From Mycobacterium sp. 236(2023) (GTDB lineage Bacteria; Actinomycetota; Actinomycetes; Mycobacteriales; Mycobacteriaceae): 64,000 bases of DNA. The position numbers and the translations under genes are program-made. The notes beneath the pieces were generated by a model. It saw nothing but the letters and a program-made list of their open reading frames with translations. It did not search any database and was not told the DNA's origin. The stretch is taken from positions 23,127-87,126 of the forward strand of contig NZ_JARSBP010000014.1 of NCBI RefSeq assembly GCF_029623955.1, written 5' to 3'. Each line of letters begins with the position of its first letter. Positions within the stretch are counted from its first letter, which is position 1. Below are positions 32,918 to 41,854 of this stretch, one piece after another.

Positions 32918-33775
32918 TCACCCAACCTCAGTCGTGCCAAAAACGTGGGTCGCGACGGTTACCAACTTACGGTCAGCGCCCTCGTCGTACACACATGTTC
33001 GCGCTGCCACAGAGCCTCCGTATCCGGCCAGCGGTTCTGCCTCAAACGTGAACGGCCCCGTCTTCGCCCGGGCGAGGAACATCGTGTGCGAGGAGACCCC
33101 CAGGAGAGCAGTGGTCCCGACCACGCCGGCCACGCTGCTGCGGGCCGCGGTCTCGGTCATCACAAACTGCGGACCCACGTGCAAAGCGGCATCCGGCGAG
33201 GCTACGGCCGCCGTCAACGCAGGCAACGTCCACGTATCCGTGTCGACCTGATTGCCTCCGAACACCTGCCACAGCGGCGGCAGCGCCGGCGAATCCACGA
33301 CTTCCAACGGCTCCACAGTCATCTTCTGTAACCCCGCCGGGGGTACACCGATTGATACGCCCTGTCCCTCGGTCATCGCCAGGACACGGCAGGGATGGTC
33401 GGCGTCGACGATGAGTGACCGGCTGTAGGCCATCCGCTGTCCTCGTTTGAGGTCCTCGGTCCGCACCTCGAATCGCGATACTCCGTGACCGGGGTCGAGG
33501 ACTTGACAGGAATGCACCACGGGGTTGGGCACCGCCTCCAGATCGGACACGAGACCTCCTTCGGGGGAGGCGATTCCGAAGACACTGAGCAGGATTCCAC
33601 CCCCGCCGTCACGCATGTCGTGCCGGACCGAAACAGAGTCGTCGACCGGACCGACATTCATCGATGCGTGGTGGCGTCCGATGTAGCGGTAACTCAGCAG
33701 TCCACCCCAGCGACGATGCAGTTCGGCAGCGTAAGCAGCCGGATCGTCAGTGAGATCCCTGATGTCGCGAATCAC
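32918..33775 (-). CDS. Hotdog-like (thioesterase/acyl dehydratase-like) protein
   Basis: A 285-aa protein that I cannot place with certainty. GTG at 33775 overlaps the LLM stop by 4 nt; longer starts lie inside that gene. The segments DGGGGILLSVFGIASPEGG and RTEDLKRGQRMAYSRSLIVDADHPCRVLAMTEG (in part RMAYSRSLIVDADHP) suggest a hotdog helix and strands of a PaaI or acyl-CoA thioesterase-like domain, followed by a second half that may be another hotdog (MFLARAKTGPFTFEAEPLAG). It is the last gene of the amidohydrolase-ACAD-ligase-SDR-LLM operon. A thioesterase or dehydratase role is the best guess. Confidence 0.55.
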   Translation of the reverse strand: MIRDIRDLTDDPAAYAAELHRRWGGLLSYRYIGRHHASMNVGPVDDSVSVRHDMRDGGGGILLSVFGIASPEGGLVSDLEAVPNPVVHSCQVLDPGHGVSRFEVRTEDLKRGQRMAYSRSLIVDADHPCRVLAMTEGQGVSIGVPPAGLQKMTVEPLEVVDSPALPPLWQVFGGNQVDTDTWTLPALTAAVASPDAALHVGPQFVMTETAARSSVAGVVGTTALLGVSSHTMFLARAKTGPFTFEAEPLAGYGGSVAARTCVYDEGADRKLVTVATHVFGTTEVG

Positions 33776-34740
33776 GAAGCCTCCGTCATCAATCCTGCGA
33801 ATCTCTTCAAGTACGGCCAGGCGATGTCTGGCGGGATCCCGCCGCACAACGGCGAGATGTTGAACACCTCACCCCCTCTGATCCGTTCTCGCGCCTCGTC
33901 CACCGACACGATCACATGGGACGACGACGTTCGGCGTAATTCCTCGACCGTCGTGGCGGTGGTGATGTTCGCCGACACCGTGTTGCCGGGATTCCACTGT
34001 GCGTAGGCCGTCGCGTCATGGAGCAGGTAGGTACCGAGCTCATCCCACGCGTCATCGACATGCTCGGCGACAAAACAGTTCGTCGCGGCCTCCCGGTCGG
34101 GGATCAGCACGAATCCAGGATCGAAACCATGCTCCCGGCAGGCCTTCTCATACGCCTCCTGCATGCCCGGCACACTGCCGTTGGCCAGCAGGCCCAAGCC
34201 GTTGCGCCCCGCGCGTCGGGCTGCAGCCAGGCTGGCACCGCCCCAGCTCATCATCGGTCCACCCGGCGTGCGAGGCAGCGGAGTCACCTTCATACGGCGG
34301 CCGCCCTGGGCCACTTCCTCCCCGGCGAGCAGCCGACGCACGATGCCCAGCTTGTAGTCGGCAATCCTGCCGCGATCAGACAGGGATAGTCCAAAATGTT
34401 CGTATTCCTCTGGGCGATAACCGATCCCGAACACATAGGTGGCGCGACCCGCGCTGATGTGGTCCAGAACGGCGATGTCCTCTGCCAGCCGGGCTGGATC
34501 GTAGAAAGGCAGGATGATGACGAGGTTCAACATCATCTGTCTCGTCGCCGACGCGATCGCGGCCCCGAGCAACAAGGGAGACGGAAGATAGCCGTCGTCG
34601 GCACAATGATGTTCGCAGATCACCGCCGCAAGGCAACCGTGGTCTTCCGCCCAGGCGCTCATCTCGCACGCCGCCCCGTAGAGATCCGTCGGGGGCGCAC
34701 CGAACGTCGGAGCCCGCATGTCGAAGCGCAGAGTGAACAC
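33772..34740 (-). CDS. Luciferase-like (LLM) F420/flavin-dependent oxidoreductase
   Basis: A 322-aa LLM-superfamily protein. The N-terminal DMRAPTFGAPPTDLYGAACEM, VICEHHCADDGYLPSPL, LNLVIILPFYDPARLAEDIAVLDHISAGR (in part ILPFYDPARLAED) and GIGYRPEEYEHFG blocks are typical. It has GTG start at 34740, 9 nt after the SDR stop, and its stop overlaps the hotdog gene. Members with EHH near residue 46 are common in mycobacterial fatty-acid or steroid clusters and are usually assigned as flavin- or F420-dependent. The chemistry is unknown. Confidence 0.83.
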   Translation of the reverse strand: MFTLRFDMRAPTFGAPPTDLYGAACEMSAWAEDHGCLAAVICEHHCADDGYLPSPLLLGAAIASATRQMMLNLVIILPFYDPARLAEDIAVLDHISAGRATYVFGIGYRPEEYEHFGLSLSDRGRIADYKLGIVRRLLAGEEVAQGGRRMKVTPLPRTPGGPMMSWGGASLAAARRAGRNGLGLLANGSVPGMQEAYEKACREHGFDPGFVLIPDREAATNCFVAEHVDDAWDELGTYLLHDATAYAQWNPGNTVSANITTATTVEELRRTSSSHVIVSVDEARERIRGGEVFNISPLCGGIPPDIAWPYLKRFAGLMTEAS

Positions 34741-34749
34741 GGCCGGCCG

Positions 34750-35628
34750 CTACTTCCCTGGTCCGTTCGGGAACTTGAGGTACGAGCCTGCATCGACGCG
34801 GATCTGCTGACCCGTGACGTAGCGGCTGTCATCGCTGGCCAAAAAGACGCCAAGGTTGGCGATGTCCTCGGGCTCCACGTAAGGGATGGGCATTGCCTGA
34901 AAATAGGTGAACGCGAGATCAGCGTCCTTGCGTGTCGGCTTCTTACCCTCCGCGATCAGGTCCGGCCTGAACACGCCGTAGATGCCGTCGTTGTGCAGTA
35001 GGTCGGTATTGACGTTGGTCGGATGTATCACGTTGACGCGAATGAACCTGGGCGCCAGGTGGATCGCCATCTGCTCGGCGTACTCCATGAGAATCCGCTT
35101 GCTCCAGGCGTATCCGGCGCCGCCCGGACCCATCTCTGGGCTGTCGGCGTTACCCGGCATCATCCCCGCTGTCGATCCCGTGATCACGATCGACGAACCG
35201 TCCGCCAGGTGCGGCAGAGACACCGCGACCGTGTTGAGTACGCCAACCAGGTCCACATCGGTGGCGTCGACGAAATGCGACGGGTCAGGAGAGCCCATGG
35301 CCATCGGCAGGATGCCTGCGTTGGCCACCACGACGTCGAGCGGCCCGAAATCCGCGAGCGCCGAATCGAGCGCCTCCCGCAGTGCACTTCGTTCGCGAAC
35401 GTCGGCCACGCGGGTGTACACACGACGGCCCAGCTCCTTGACCGCCCGTTCCGTCTCACCCAGATCCTCCGGTGTCGCCAAGGGGTACGGATTTGACGCG
35501 ATGTCGGCGCAGATGTCCACCGCGACGATGTCCGCACCCTCGCGCGCCATGGCGAGCGCGTGCGCTCTGCCCTGTCCCCGTGCCGCTCCGGTGATGAACG
35601 CGACCTTGCCGTCGAGCCGTCCGGTCAT
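34750..35628 (-). CDS. Mycofactocin-associated-type SDR dehydrogenase
   Basis: A 292-aa short-chain dehydrogenase. GAARGQGRAHALAMAREGADIVAVDICAD (in part TGAARGQGRAHALAMA) is the NAD loop, and the long charged insert after DICAD (NPYPLATPEDLGETERAVKEL) is characteristic of the SDR subgroup whose nicotinamide cofactor is held tightly and re-oxidised through mycofactocin. GSTAGM supplies Ser and GYAWSKR the Tyr-x-x-x-Lys near residue 177. ATG at 35628 follows GGAG. The subgroup oxidises alcohols or carveol-like substrates. No mycofactocin biosynthesis genes lie in the window; they would be elsewhere in the genome. Confidence 0.85.
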   Translation of the reverse strand: MTGRLDGKVAFITGAARGQGRAHALAMAREGADIVAVDICADIASNPYPLATPEDLGETERAVKELGRRVYTRVADVRERSALREALDSALADFGPLDVVVANAGILPMAMGSPDPSHFVDATDVDLVGVLNTVAVSLPHLADGSSIVITGSTAGMMPGNADSPEMGPGGAGYAWSKRILMEYAEQMAIHLAPRFIRVNVIHPTNVNTDLLHNDGIYGVFRPDLIAEGKKPTRKDADLAFTYFQAMPIPYVEPEDIANLGVFLASDDSRYVTGQQIRVDAGSYLKFPNGPGK

Positions 35629-35643
35629 TTCCGCTCCGTTTCG

Positions 35644-37185
35644 TCAGTCTCCGAAGTGCACACGCAGTTCGTTCTTGAGGACTTTGCCGGTGAGATTTCT
35701 CGGCAGCGCGTCGACCAGTTCCAGGCGTTCGGGTGCCTTGTGCTTGCTCAACCCGAAACTCTGACAATGCGTGTAGAGCGATTCGAGGGTGACCTCGACA
35801 CCCGGGCTTGCAACGACGACGGCGCATACGCGTTCGCCGGTGCGCGCATCGGGCACTCCGATCACGGCCACGTCCGCGATTGCTGGGTGTGTCGCGAGAA
35901 CCTGTTCGATCTCCAGTGCCGAGATGTTCTCCGCGTTGCGGATGATCGAGTCCTTGAGGCGCCCTGTGACGACGACGTTGCCGTCCGCATCCAGTCGGCC
36001 GCGGTCGCCGGTACGGAACCAGCCGTCCGCGTCGAACGCCGCATCGTCGAGAGAGGAATCGACGTAGCCGAGGAAACACTGCGGACCCTTGAGCCGCAGC
36101 TCCCCGTCCTCGCCTGGTGCGAGTTCGCGTTCTCTGTCGTCGACCACACGCACTCTGACACCGGCGACGGGTCGGCCCACGGTGTGGTCCAGCACGTCGG
36201 GATCGCCGTCCGGGGCGGCCGATGTTGCGACCGGAAACTCGGTGAGCCCCCACGCGTTTGCGATACCGGGGACCGAAAGTATCTCGCGCACTTGGCGGCC
36301 CAGTTCTGCAGTGATCGGGGCACCGCCGCCGACACAGCCGCGCAGGTTTCGGAACAGAGGCTGGTCACCGTGCTTGCGCTGCGCCGCCATGAACGCCACG
36401 AAGAACGGGGTTGCCGATCCGAGAATGGTGGCGCCGTGCTCCGCGATCGCGAACGGGGTGCGTTCGGGGTCGAACGAATCGAACAAGACCAGCCGCATAC
36501 CGGTCAGCAGGCTCGCAGCCAGCATTGCGGCCCCGCCGATGTGCGAGACGGGAAACGCGATCGGATTGACATCGGCACTGGACGCGCCGACCATCTCCAC
36601 GACGCCCGCGGATCCGGCGATGACCGAGCGATCACAATGCCGAATACCTTTGGGAGAAGCCGTCGTCCCCGACGAGTAGTAAACCCAGCGCGGTTCGTTG
36701 CCCGACGCCGGTGGAGACGGCACTGACGCTGGGTCACCGGCCGGGAGGCGCAGGGTGTCGGTGACCGGTATGCCGTGATCGACGACGATGATGGCCATCT
36801 CGCGTTCCCTGGCCAGTTCGTCGCCGAGTGCGACGTGGTCGTAGCCCCGCCAGATTCCCGGAACGATCAGCACCTCGGTGCCGAGTTGAGTCGTCGCGAA
36901 CCGCACCTCGCTTTCCCGCCAGATGGGCAGGATGGGGTTCTGAACGGCGCCGAGTCGCGTCAGCGCCACCATCACCACCATTGTCTCGAGGGTCGTGGGC
37001 AACTGCCACGACACCACGGTGCCGGCTTCGACTCCACGTTCAGCGAACGCAGCCGCGGCGGCCCCCGCCGCCTCGCACAGCTCTCCGTTCGTCATCGAGC
37101 GGCCGAAGTCGTCGACCAGCACCACTCGGTCCGGATCCTCGCGGGCAGCTGATTGTACGAGTTGCCAATAGGTTTCAGTGTTCAC
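35644..37185 (-). CDS. Acyl-CoA synthetase (AMP-forming)
   Basis: A 513-aa ANL-family ligase. P-loop VYYSSGTTASPKGIRHCD around residue 165-175, A5 segment NAWGLTEFPVA, hinge GDRGRLDADGNVVVTGRLKDSII (in part DADGNVVVTGRLKD) and catalytic Lys in PRNLTGKVLKNEL near the end. GTG at 37185 overlaps the ACAD stop by 4 nt, so the longer frame is discarded. It lies between an ACAD pair and the mycofactocin-type SDR. The substrate is probably the acid made by the SDR or amidohydrolase steps; that is inference. Confidence 0.9.
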   Translation of the reverse strand: MNTETYWQLVQSAAREDPDRVVLVDDFGRSMTNGELCEAAGAAAAAFAERGVEAGTVVSWQLPTTLETMVVMVALTRLGAVQNPILPIWRESEVRFATTQLGTEVLIVPGIWRGYDHVALGDELAREREMAIIVVDHGIPVTDTLRLPAGDPASVPSPPASGNEPRWVYYSSGTTASPKGIRHCDRSVIAGSAGVVEMVGASSADVNPIAFPVSHIGGAAMLAASLLTGMRLVLFDSFDPERTPFAIAEHGATILGSATPFFVAFMAAQRKHGDQPLFRNLRGCVGGGAPITAELGRQVREILSVPGIANAWGLTEFPVATSAAPDGDPDVLDHTVGRPVAGVRVRVVDDRERELAPGEDGELRLKGPQCFLGYVDSSLDDAAFDADGWFRTGDRGRLDADGNVVVTGRLKDSIIRNAENISALEIEQVLATHPAIADVAVIGVPDARTGERVCAVVVASPGVEVTLESLYTHCQSFGLSKHKAPERLELVDALPRNLTGKVLKNELRVHFGD

Positions 37186-38381
37186 CGGCTTGGAAGCATC
37201 AGTCGGCGTTTGGCCAGAATGTTGCGCATCATCTCCGAACTGCCGCCGGATACCGTGTACGCGCGCGACCATAACCAGCACTCGCGGAGGCGTCGCTTCG
37301 CTTCGTCGACGCTCGGATCGGCGGCCACAGTACACACCGATGCACCGAGCTCGGTGCCGTAGGCCGAAACCCGATGGTAAGTCTCTGCGAAGCTCAGCTT
37401 CGCGATCGACCCGTCGCCCACCTGGTCGGCTCCCACGGTCATGCGCTCGACATGGTCGTCGATGAATGCCTTGGCCACCTCCACCTCGACCGCGAGTTCG
37501 CTGACGGTCTGGCGAATATCCTCATGTTCGAGAGCGGGCTTGCCGCCGAGTGTGGCATGGCGCGCGACGTTCACGAGATCGTCAATCAACAGCTCCAGCA
37601 GGATGACATTGCCGCCGATGCCGAATCGCTCGAAGTCGAGTCCCGCCATGATGATCGACCAGCCTTGGCCCTCCTCACCGATCAGACCGTCGGCGGGAAT
37701 CGGCACCGAGTCGAGGAAGACCTCGTTGACCTCGATCGCCTCGTTGATCGTCCGGATCGGACGCACGTCTACTCCATCGGCCGAGAGTGGCACGACGAAG
37801 GCCGACAATCCGTGGTGCCGCGTGGATGCGGGGTCGGTCCTGACCAGAGCAAGACCCATATCGGCCCAGTGCCCATCGGTGATCCACGTCTTCTGCCCGT
37901 CGAGCACCCAGCTGCCGTCGTCGTTGCGCACACCTCGGCACCGCACCGCGGCAATGTCACTGCCTGCGTTCGGCTCACTGAGCAACTGACACCACACGTG
38001 CTCGCTGCGCCTGATCGGTGGAAGCAACGCTCCCTTCTGTTCATCCGAGCCGAAATGAAGCAGGACATGCGCAGCCAGGTTGACCTGATCGACCGGACGC
38101 GGAGCGCGGGCGCGTAAGAGCTCCTCGCTGACGATGCGATCGTGCAGTGGATGATGGTCCGGCCTACCGCCGTACTCGACGGGCCAGTCCGCACCAACGA
38201 AGCCGGCCTCGAACAGCCCGGCGAACCAGGTTCGCAGTGCAGCCTCCTGCCCGGCGTCCTCAGGCGCTCGGCGCCCCTCACGCGCGTCGAAGGGCGGTGC
38301 GTGCTCGGCGATATGCGCACGTAGCCGTTCCCGGAACGTCGTCAGCTGCGCTTCGCTGGGGCGCGGATTCGGTGTACTCAC
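37182..38381 (-). CDS. Acyl-CoA dehydrogenase (long, catalytic type)
   Basis: A 399-aa ACAD with LLSEPNAGSDIAAVRCRGV (around residue 135), LDGQKTWITDGHWADMGLAL, and a C-terminal YTVSGGSSEMMRNILAKRRLML motif with Glu. GTG at 38381 overlaps the upstream short ACAD by 4 nt, a spacing typical of steroid-catabolic heteromeric ACAD pairs. The C-terminal Leu-Pro-Ser-Arg ending abuts the ligase start. It probably forms an alpha2beta2 enzyme with the 38378-39361 gene; inference from the known FadE pairs. Confidence 0.9.
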   Translation of the reverse strand: MSTPNPRPSEAQLTTFRERLRAHIAEHAPPFDAREGRRAPEDAGQEAALRTWFAGLFEAGFVGADWPVEYGGRPDHHPLHDRIVSEELLRARAPRPVDQVNLAAHVLLHFGSDEQKGALLPPIRRSEHVWCQLLSEPNAGSDIAAVRCRGVRNDDGSWVLDGQKTWITDGHWADMGLALVRTDPASTRHHGLSAFVVPLSADGVDVRPIRTINEAIEVNEVFLDSVPIPADGLIGEEGQGWSIIMAGLDFERFGIGGNVILLELLIDDLVNVARHATLGGKPALEHEDIRQTVSELAVEVEVAKAFIDDHVERMTVGADQVGDGSIAKLSFAETYHRVSAYGTELGASVCTVAADPSVDEAKRRLRECWLWSRAYTVSGGSSEMMRNILAKRRLMLPSR

Positions 38382-39361
38382 CAGCCGGACCCCGTCGCGT
38401 ACGCGGCACGACTGGTGCGGGCGTTGCCGAGCAGGTGACCATTGGTGAAGGCACGGCGCAACTCATGGTGCAGCGGGTACTCCCAGGTGAACCCGATCCC
38501 GCCAGAGAGCTGCATACACTCGTCGATGGCCGCGGTGGCGTTTGCTACCACGAAAGCGTGTGCCGCGGAGGACAATTGGATAGCTTCGTCGGACACCTCC
38601 GGTGCTGCCAGCGCGCGGGCCGCCTTCATGATCACCGCGCGCGCTTTCTCCTCGAGGACGAGCAACTCGACGAGGCGGTGCTGGACCGCCTGAAAGCTCG
38701 CTATCGGCGCGCCGAATGCGATCCGGTCCTTGAGATACGCGATCAATCTCTCGAAGGTCGCCGACAACGCACCGACCGAGTCGGCGCTGAGCAGCACCCG
38801 GGCCATCGCGAGCAACTGGTCCGAGCGCGTACTCGCACTGACACCCACACCGTCGGTACCCGATAGATCCACTCGCCACACCGGACGGCTCACGTCGAGC
38901 AGCTCCTCGTCACGACTCCTGGGCGTGGCGTCGGACAGCTCGAACACGTGAATCCCGTTACTTCCCAATGTAACCAGAACGCGCAGCGCTTCGGCGTTCG
39001 TGACCCGCACGGTACCGCCGGACAACGCCACGCCGGCGGGCGTGCTGCCATCGAGGACCACGGGAAGCCAGCGTTTGCGGACGTCGGCCGGCGCCGATGC
39101 CAGCGCCGCCGCCGCGAGTGTCGTGCCGAACCATCCCGACCGATCACCGGCCCGGCCTATCTCCTCGGCGATCACGGCGGTTTCGACGGGCAGCCAGCCT
39201 GCACCACCCAACGCCTCGTCAACCAGCAAGCCCGTCCAGTCCATCCGCGCGAGATCCTCGACTGAATCCTTCTCGCCGCGCCCAGAAAGGAATTCGCGGG
39301 CCGAGGATCTCAACAGTTCGAGGTCGATGTCGGAGTCGTCGACCACACTGTCGGGGGCCAC
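38378..39361 (-). CDS. Acyl-CoA dehydrogenase, short partner subunit-like
   Basis: A 327-aa ACAD-fold protein, shorter than the classical enzymes and lacking the C-terminal G-T-S-E-type catalytic motif. Conserved parts are RIAFGAPIGAFQAVQHRLVEL-like (here RIAFGAPIASFQAVQHRLVE) and GGIGFTWEYPLHHELRRAF. GTG at 39361 lies 6 nt after the amidohydrolase stop. Together with the overlapping long ACAD it fits the short/long FadE pairs of steroid side-chain and ring oxidation. A non-catalytic or FAD-binding partner role is likely. Confidence 0.85.
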   Translation of the reverse strand: MAPDSVVDDSDIDLELLRSSAREFLSGRGEKDSVEDLARMDWTGLLVDEALGGAGWLPVETAVIAEEIGRAGDRSGWFGTTLAAAALASAPADVRKRWLPVVLDGSTPAGVALSGGTVRVTNAEALRVLVTLGSNGIHVFELSDATPRSRDEELLDVSRPVWRVDLSGTDGVGVSASTRSDQLLAMARVLLSADSVGALSATFERLIAYLKDRIAFGAPIASFQAVQHRLVELLVLEEKARAVIMKAARALAAPEVSDEAIQLSSAAHAFVVANATAAIDECMQLSGGIGFTWEYPLHHELRRAFTNGHLLGNARTSRAAYATGSGW

Positions 39362-39367
39362 AGATCA

Positions 39368-40564
39368 CTAGCCCCGGCGCAGCAGTTGATCGGCGTTGTC
39401 GACCATGATGCGCTTCTTGGCCGCATCGTCGAGCGGGTCGAGCAGTTTGACGAAATCCGCCGGCTCGGCAAGCCCCTCGGCGTGCGGATAGTCAGAGCCC
39501 ATCAGGAGACATTCGTCATAGCCGAGCCGACTCACGATCGCGGGGATGTCGTCTTCTGGGTAGGGCACGACGCCGACGTGCCTGCGGAAGATCTCGGAGG
39601 GCTTCTCTTTGAGTTTCCCGCCGATCCACGGGCCGTTGCGACCCATGCCGCGGCTCTTGTCCATGTGAATGACGAACTGCGGCAACCACTCTGCGCCATG
39701 CTCGGCCACCAGCACCTTGAGGTCGGGGAACCGGCCGAAGAGATTGTCGAATACGAGCGCCGACAAGGTGTCTTCGATCGGGCGCTGCCCGTAGATGTTC
39801 ATCCACTGCCACGCCGACATGTGCCAGGCGGCCGGGTCCGGCTCGTGACCCCACGCCGGGGAGATCGCATTGAAATACCAGAACGGCTGGATGTGGAAGA
39901 CCAGCGTGCAGCCCGCTTCTTGTAGGCGTGCATAGATCGGATCGAAGTACGGGTCGCCTGGCGAGCGGCCATAGGCCGGTCCGGTGGGCAACAGGACCAT
40001 CTTCGCCCCCTGCTCGATGATGGCCTCGGTTTCCGCGATCGCCGACGGGAGGTCGCGCAACGACAGCAGCGCCGTCGCGTAAAGCTTCTCCTGGTAGTTG
40101 AAGCCCCAGGTGTCGTCGAACCATCGATTGAACGATCGCAGATTGGCATAGAGCGCTTCGGTGTCGTCTACGTAGTGTTCTGCGGCCAGCGCCATACCGG
40201 CCGGGAAGATGATCGCACGGTCGACGTTCTGCTCGGCCATCACTTTCAGCCGGGGCTCCCGTTCCAGCCATTCGGGTTGCATCGGCTGCGGCTCGTATGT
40301 CTCGTCAGGGTTACCCGAGCCCATCTGCTTGAGCATCTCCTTGAGCGAACCGGGACGGTACGCCAGGTCGAAGCCGAGGCCGGCCTCACTGTTGAACGTC
40401 GCGATCCGATGTCCGGCGAGGATCGCCTCCTTGCCATCCGCCACCCGCACGGGTGCGATCGCCCTGTCATGAAAAGCCTTGGGCAGATATCGGGTGAACG
40501 CGTCCCGAGTCTCGTAGCAGTGGGTGTCGCAGTCAAAGATCCCATAGTCGAGTTTGGTCGTCAC
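39368..40564 (-). CDS. COG2159-type amidohydrolase (Asp-x-His subfamily)
   Basis: A 398-aa amidohydrolase_2-family protein, first gene of a seven-gene minus-strand operon. The first metal motif is D13-T14-H15 (FDCDTHCYE), then VFHIQPFWYF, VAEHGAEWLPQFVIHMDK, and GSDYPHAEG near residue 354. Unlike the other B-type copies it has an LGFDLAYRPGSLKEML insert near residue 60. GTG at 40564 follows AAGGA; an operator-like dyad lies 18 bp upstream. It could hydrolyse or decarboxylate a cyclic intermediate before the ACAD pair acts. Confidence 0.85.
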   Translation of the reverse strand: MTTKLDYGIFDCDTHCYETRDAFTRYLPKAFHDRAIAPVRVADGKEAILAGHRIATFNSEAGLGFDLAYRPGSLKEMLKQMGSGNPDETYEPQPMQPEWLEREPRLKVMAEQNVDRAIIFPAGMALAAEHYVDDTEALYANLRSFNRWFDDTWGFNYQEKLYATALLSLRDLPSAIAETEAIIEQGAKMVLLPTGPAYGRSPGDPYFDPIYARLQEAGCTLVFHIQPFWYFNAISPAWGHEPDPAAWHMSAWQWMNIYGQRPIEDTLSALVFDNLFGRFPDLKVLVAEHGAEWLPQFVIHMDKSRGMGRNGPWIGGKLKEKPSEIFRRHVGVVPYPEDDIPAIVSRLGYDECLLMGSDYPHAEGLAEPADFVKLLDPLDDAAKKRIMVDNADQLLRRG

Positions 40565-40581
40565 CGCGCTAGTCCTTCCGG

Positions 40582-40599
40582 TGAGAATGCTTATTCTCT
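40582..40599. promoter_or_regulatory. Operator-like dyad between divergent operons
   Basis: TGAGAA-N6-TTCTCT matches the first dyad of the regional element, with only the last base off. Read on the plus strand, CTATC ends 40620 at the spacing of the second element, but its left arm is degenerate. TACTAT (40615-40620) could be a -10 box. It can serve both the amidohydrolase operon and the ACAD-LLM operon. Confidence 0.5.
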
Positions 40600-40708
40600 G
40601 TTTTCAGAAAACATACTATCGTGTTTCGCAAATGCCTATCCCGGGTCGGACAGGCTTTCGTTCTCGGCGGCGCGCATCGTGTCGGCGGACCGCGCACATG
40701 AGGGAGTT

Positions 40709-41854
40709 ATGACGTCAGCACCGGCACAAGCTGCGAGTGAACTGGACTCGGTCAGGGTGGCTGTTCGCGACTTCCTGATCAAAGCGTCGCCCAGTTCAGC
40801 GGTGCGGACCTTGATGGACACAGAGCGCGGCTGCGACGACGCGGTGTGGCGGCAGATGGCCAACGAACTCGGACTGCACGGAATTGCCGTTCCCGAGCAG
40901 TGGGGGGGCGCCGGTGCCGGCATGCCTGAATTGGCCGTCGTTTTCGAAGAAATGGGTTCGGCACTGCTGTGCTCGCCGTTCTTCGCGACGGTGGCACTGG
41001 CCCTGCCGACGCTGCTGAACAGCGGTGACGAATCCGCCATCGAGGAGTACGTACCGCCCCTGCTCGACGGCAGCAGCGTGGCCACACTCGTGCTCAACGG
41101 GGCCCTCGATGCGTGGGATCCGGGGGCCGTCACTATCACTGCGTCTCGGCGCGATGCAGGTCACCGGCTGTCGGGCAGCGCCCCACTGGTTCTGGACGGC
41201 CACACCGCCGACATCATTTTCGTCGCTGCAAAGTCGGAGCGGGGTGTCTCGTTGTACGCCGTCAATTCGACGGCGCCCGGACTGGAACGCGAGGCGCTGC
41301 GCACGCTCGACCGCACACGTAAAGTCGCGCGACTACGATTCGATGACGTCACCGCCCGGTTGATCGGCGCCGACGGCGGTGCCGCCACAGGCTTGGCGCG
41401 CACCGCAGATCTCGCGCTGGTGGCATTGTCCGCCGAACAGGTCGGCGCGGCCCAACGCTGCCTGGACGACGCCGTGGCCTACGCGAAAGAACGCATTCAG
41501 TTCGGCCGCGCCATCGGCAGCTTTCAAGCCATCAAGCATCGGTGCGCTGACATGCTCGTGCTCGTCGAGGGGGCACGATCAGCAGTGTTTCACGCGTCGA
41601 CGGTGACGGATGACCGCGAGCGAGCGGTGGCCGCGTCGGTGGCGAAGGTGGCGTGCTCGGAGGCGCTGCTCCACGTTGCTCTCGACAGCATGCGCATCCA
41701 CGGCGGCATCGGATTCACCTGGGAACACGACGCGCACCTCTACGTGCGGCGCGCCAAGTCGGCGGCGCTGATGTTCGGTAGCCCCGATCTTCATCTCGCG
41801 CGCCTGGCAGACCTCGCCTCACCCTCACGCCATCAGCCGGAAGGATCATCGTGA
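40709..41854 (+). CDS. Acyl-CoA dehydrogenase, short-type
   Basis: A 381-aa ACAD-fold protein. ATG at 40709 follows GAGGGAG; the upstream frame crosses the divergent promoter and is discarded. It has EQWGGAGAGMPELAVVFEEMG, RIQFGRAIGSFQAIKHRCADML and HGGIGFTWEHDAHLYVRRAK, but no C-terminal G-T-S-E catalytic motif, as in FadE partner subunits. The LLM gene starts inside its stop codon. A heteromeric partner may be one of the long ACADs in the window. Confidence 0.86.
   Translation: MTSAPAQAASELDSVRVAVRDFLIKASPSSAVRTLMDTERGCDDAVWRQMANELGLHGIAVPEQWGGAGAGMPELAVVFEEMGSALLCSPFFATVALALPTLLNSGDESAIEEYVPPLLDGSSVATLVLNGALDAWDPGAVTITASRRDAGHRLSGSAPLVLDGHTADIIFVAAKSERGVSLYAVNSTAPGLEREALRTLDRTRKVARLRFDDVTARLIGADGGAATGLARTADLALVALSAEQVGAAQRCLDDAVAYAKERIQFGRAIGSFQAIKHRCADMLVLVEGARSAVFHASTVTDDRERAVAASVAKVACSEALLHVALDSMRIHGGIGFTWEHDAHLYVRRAKSAALMFGSPDLHLARLADLASPSRHQPEGSS

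Noticed and set aside
40175..40708. Upstream extension of the short ACAD frame
   Set aside because: It runs through the divergent amidohydrolase gene and its promoter and shows no ACAD-like sequence; the ATG at 40709 has a strong ribosome-binding site.
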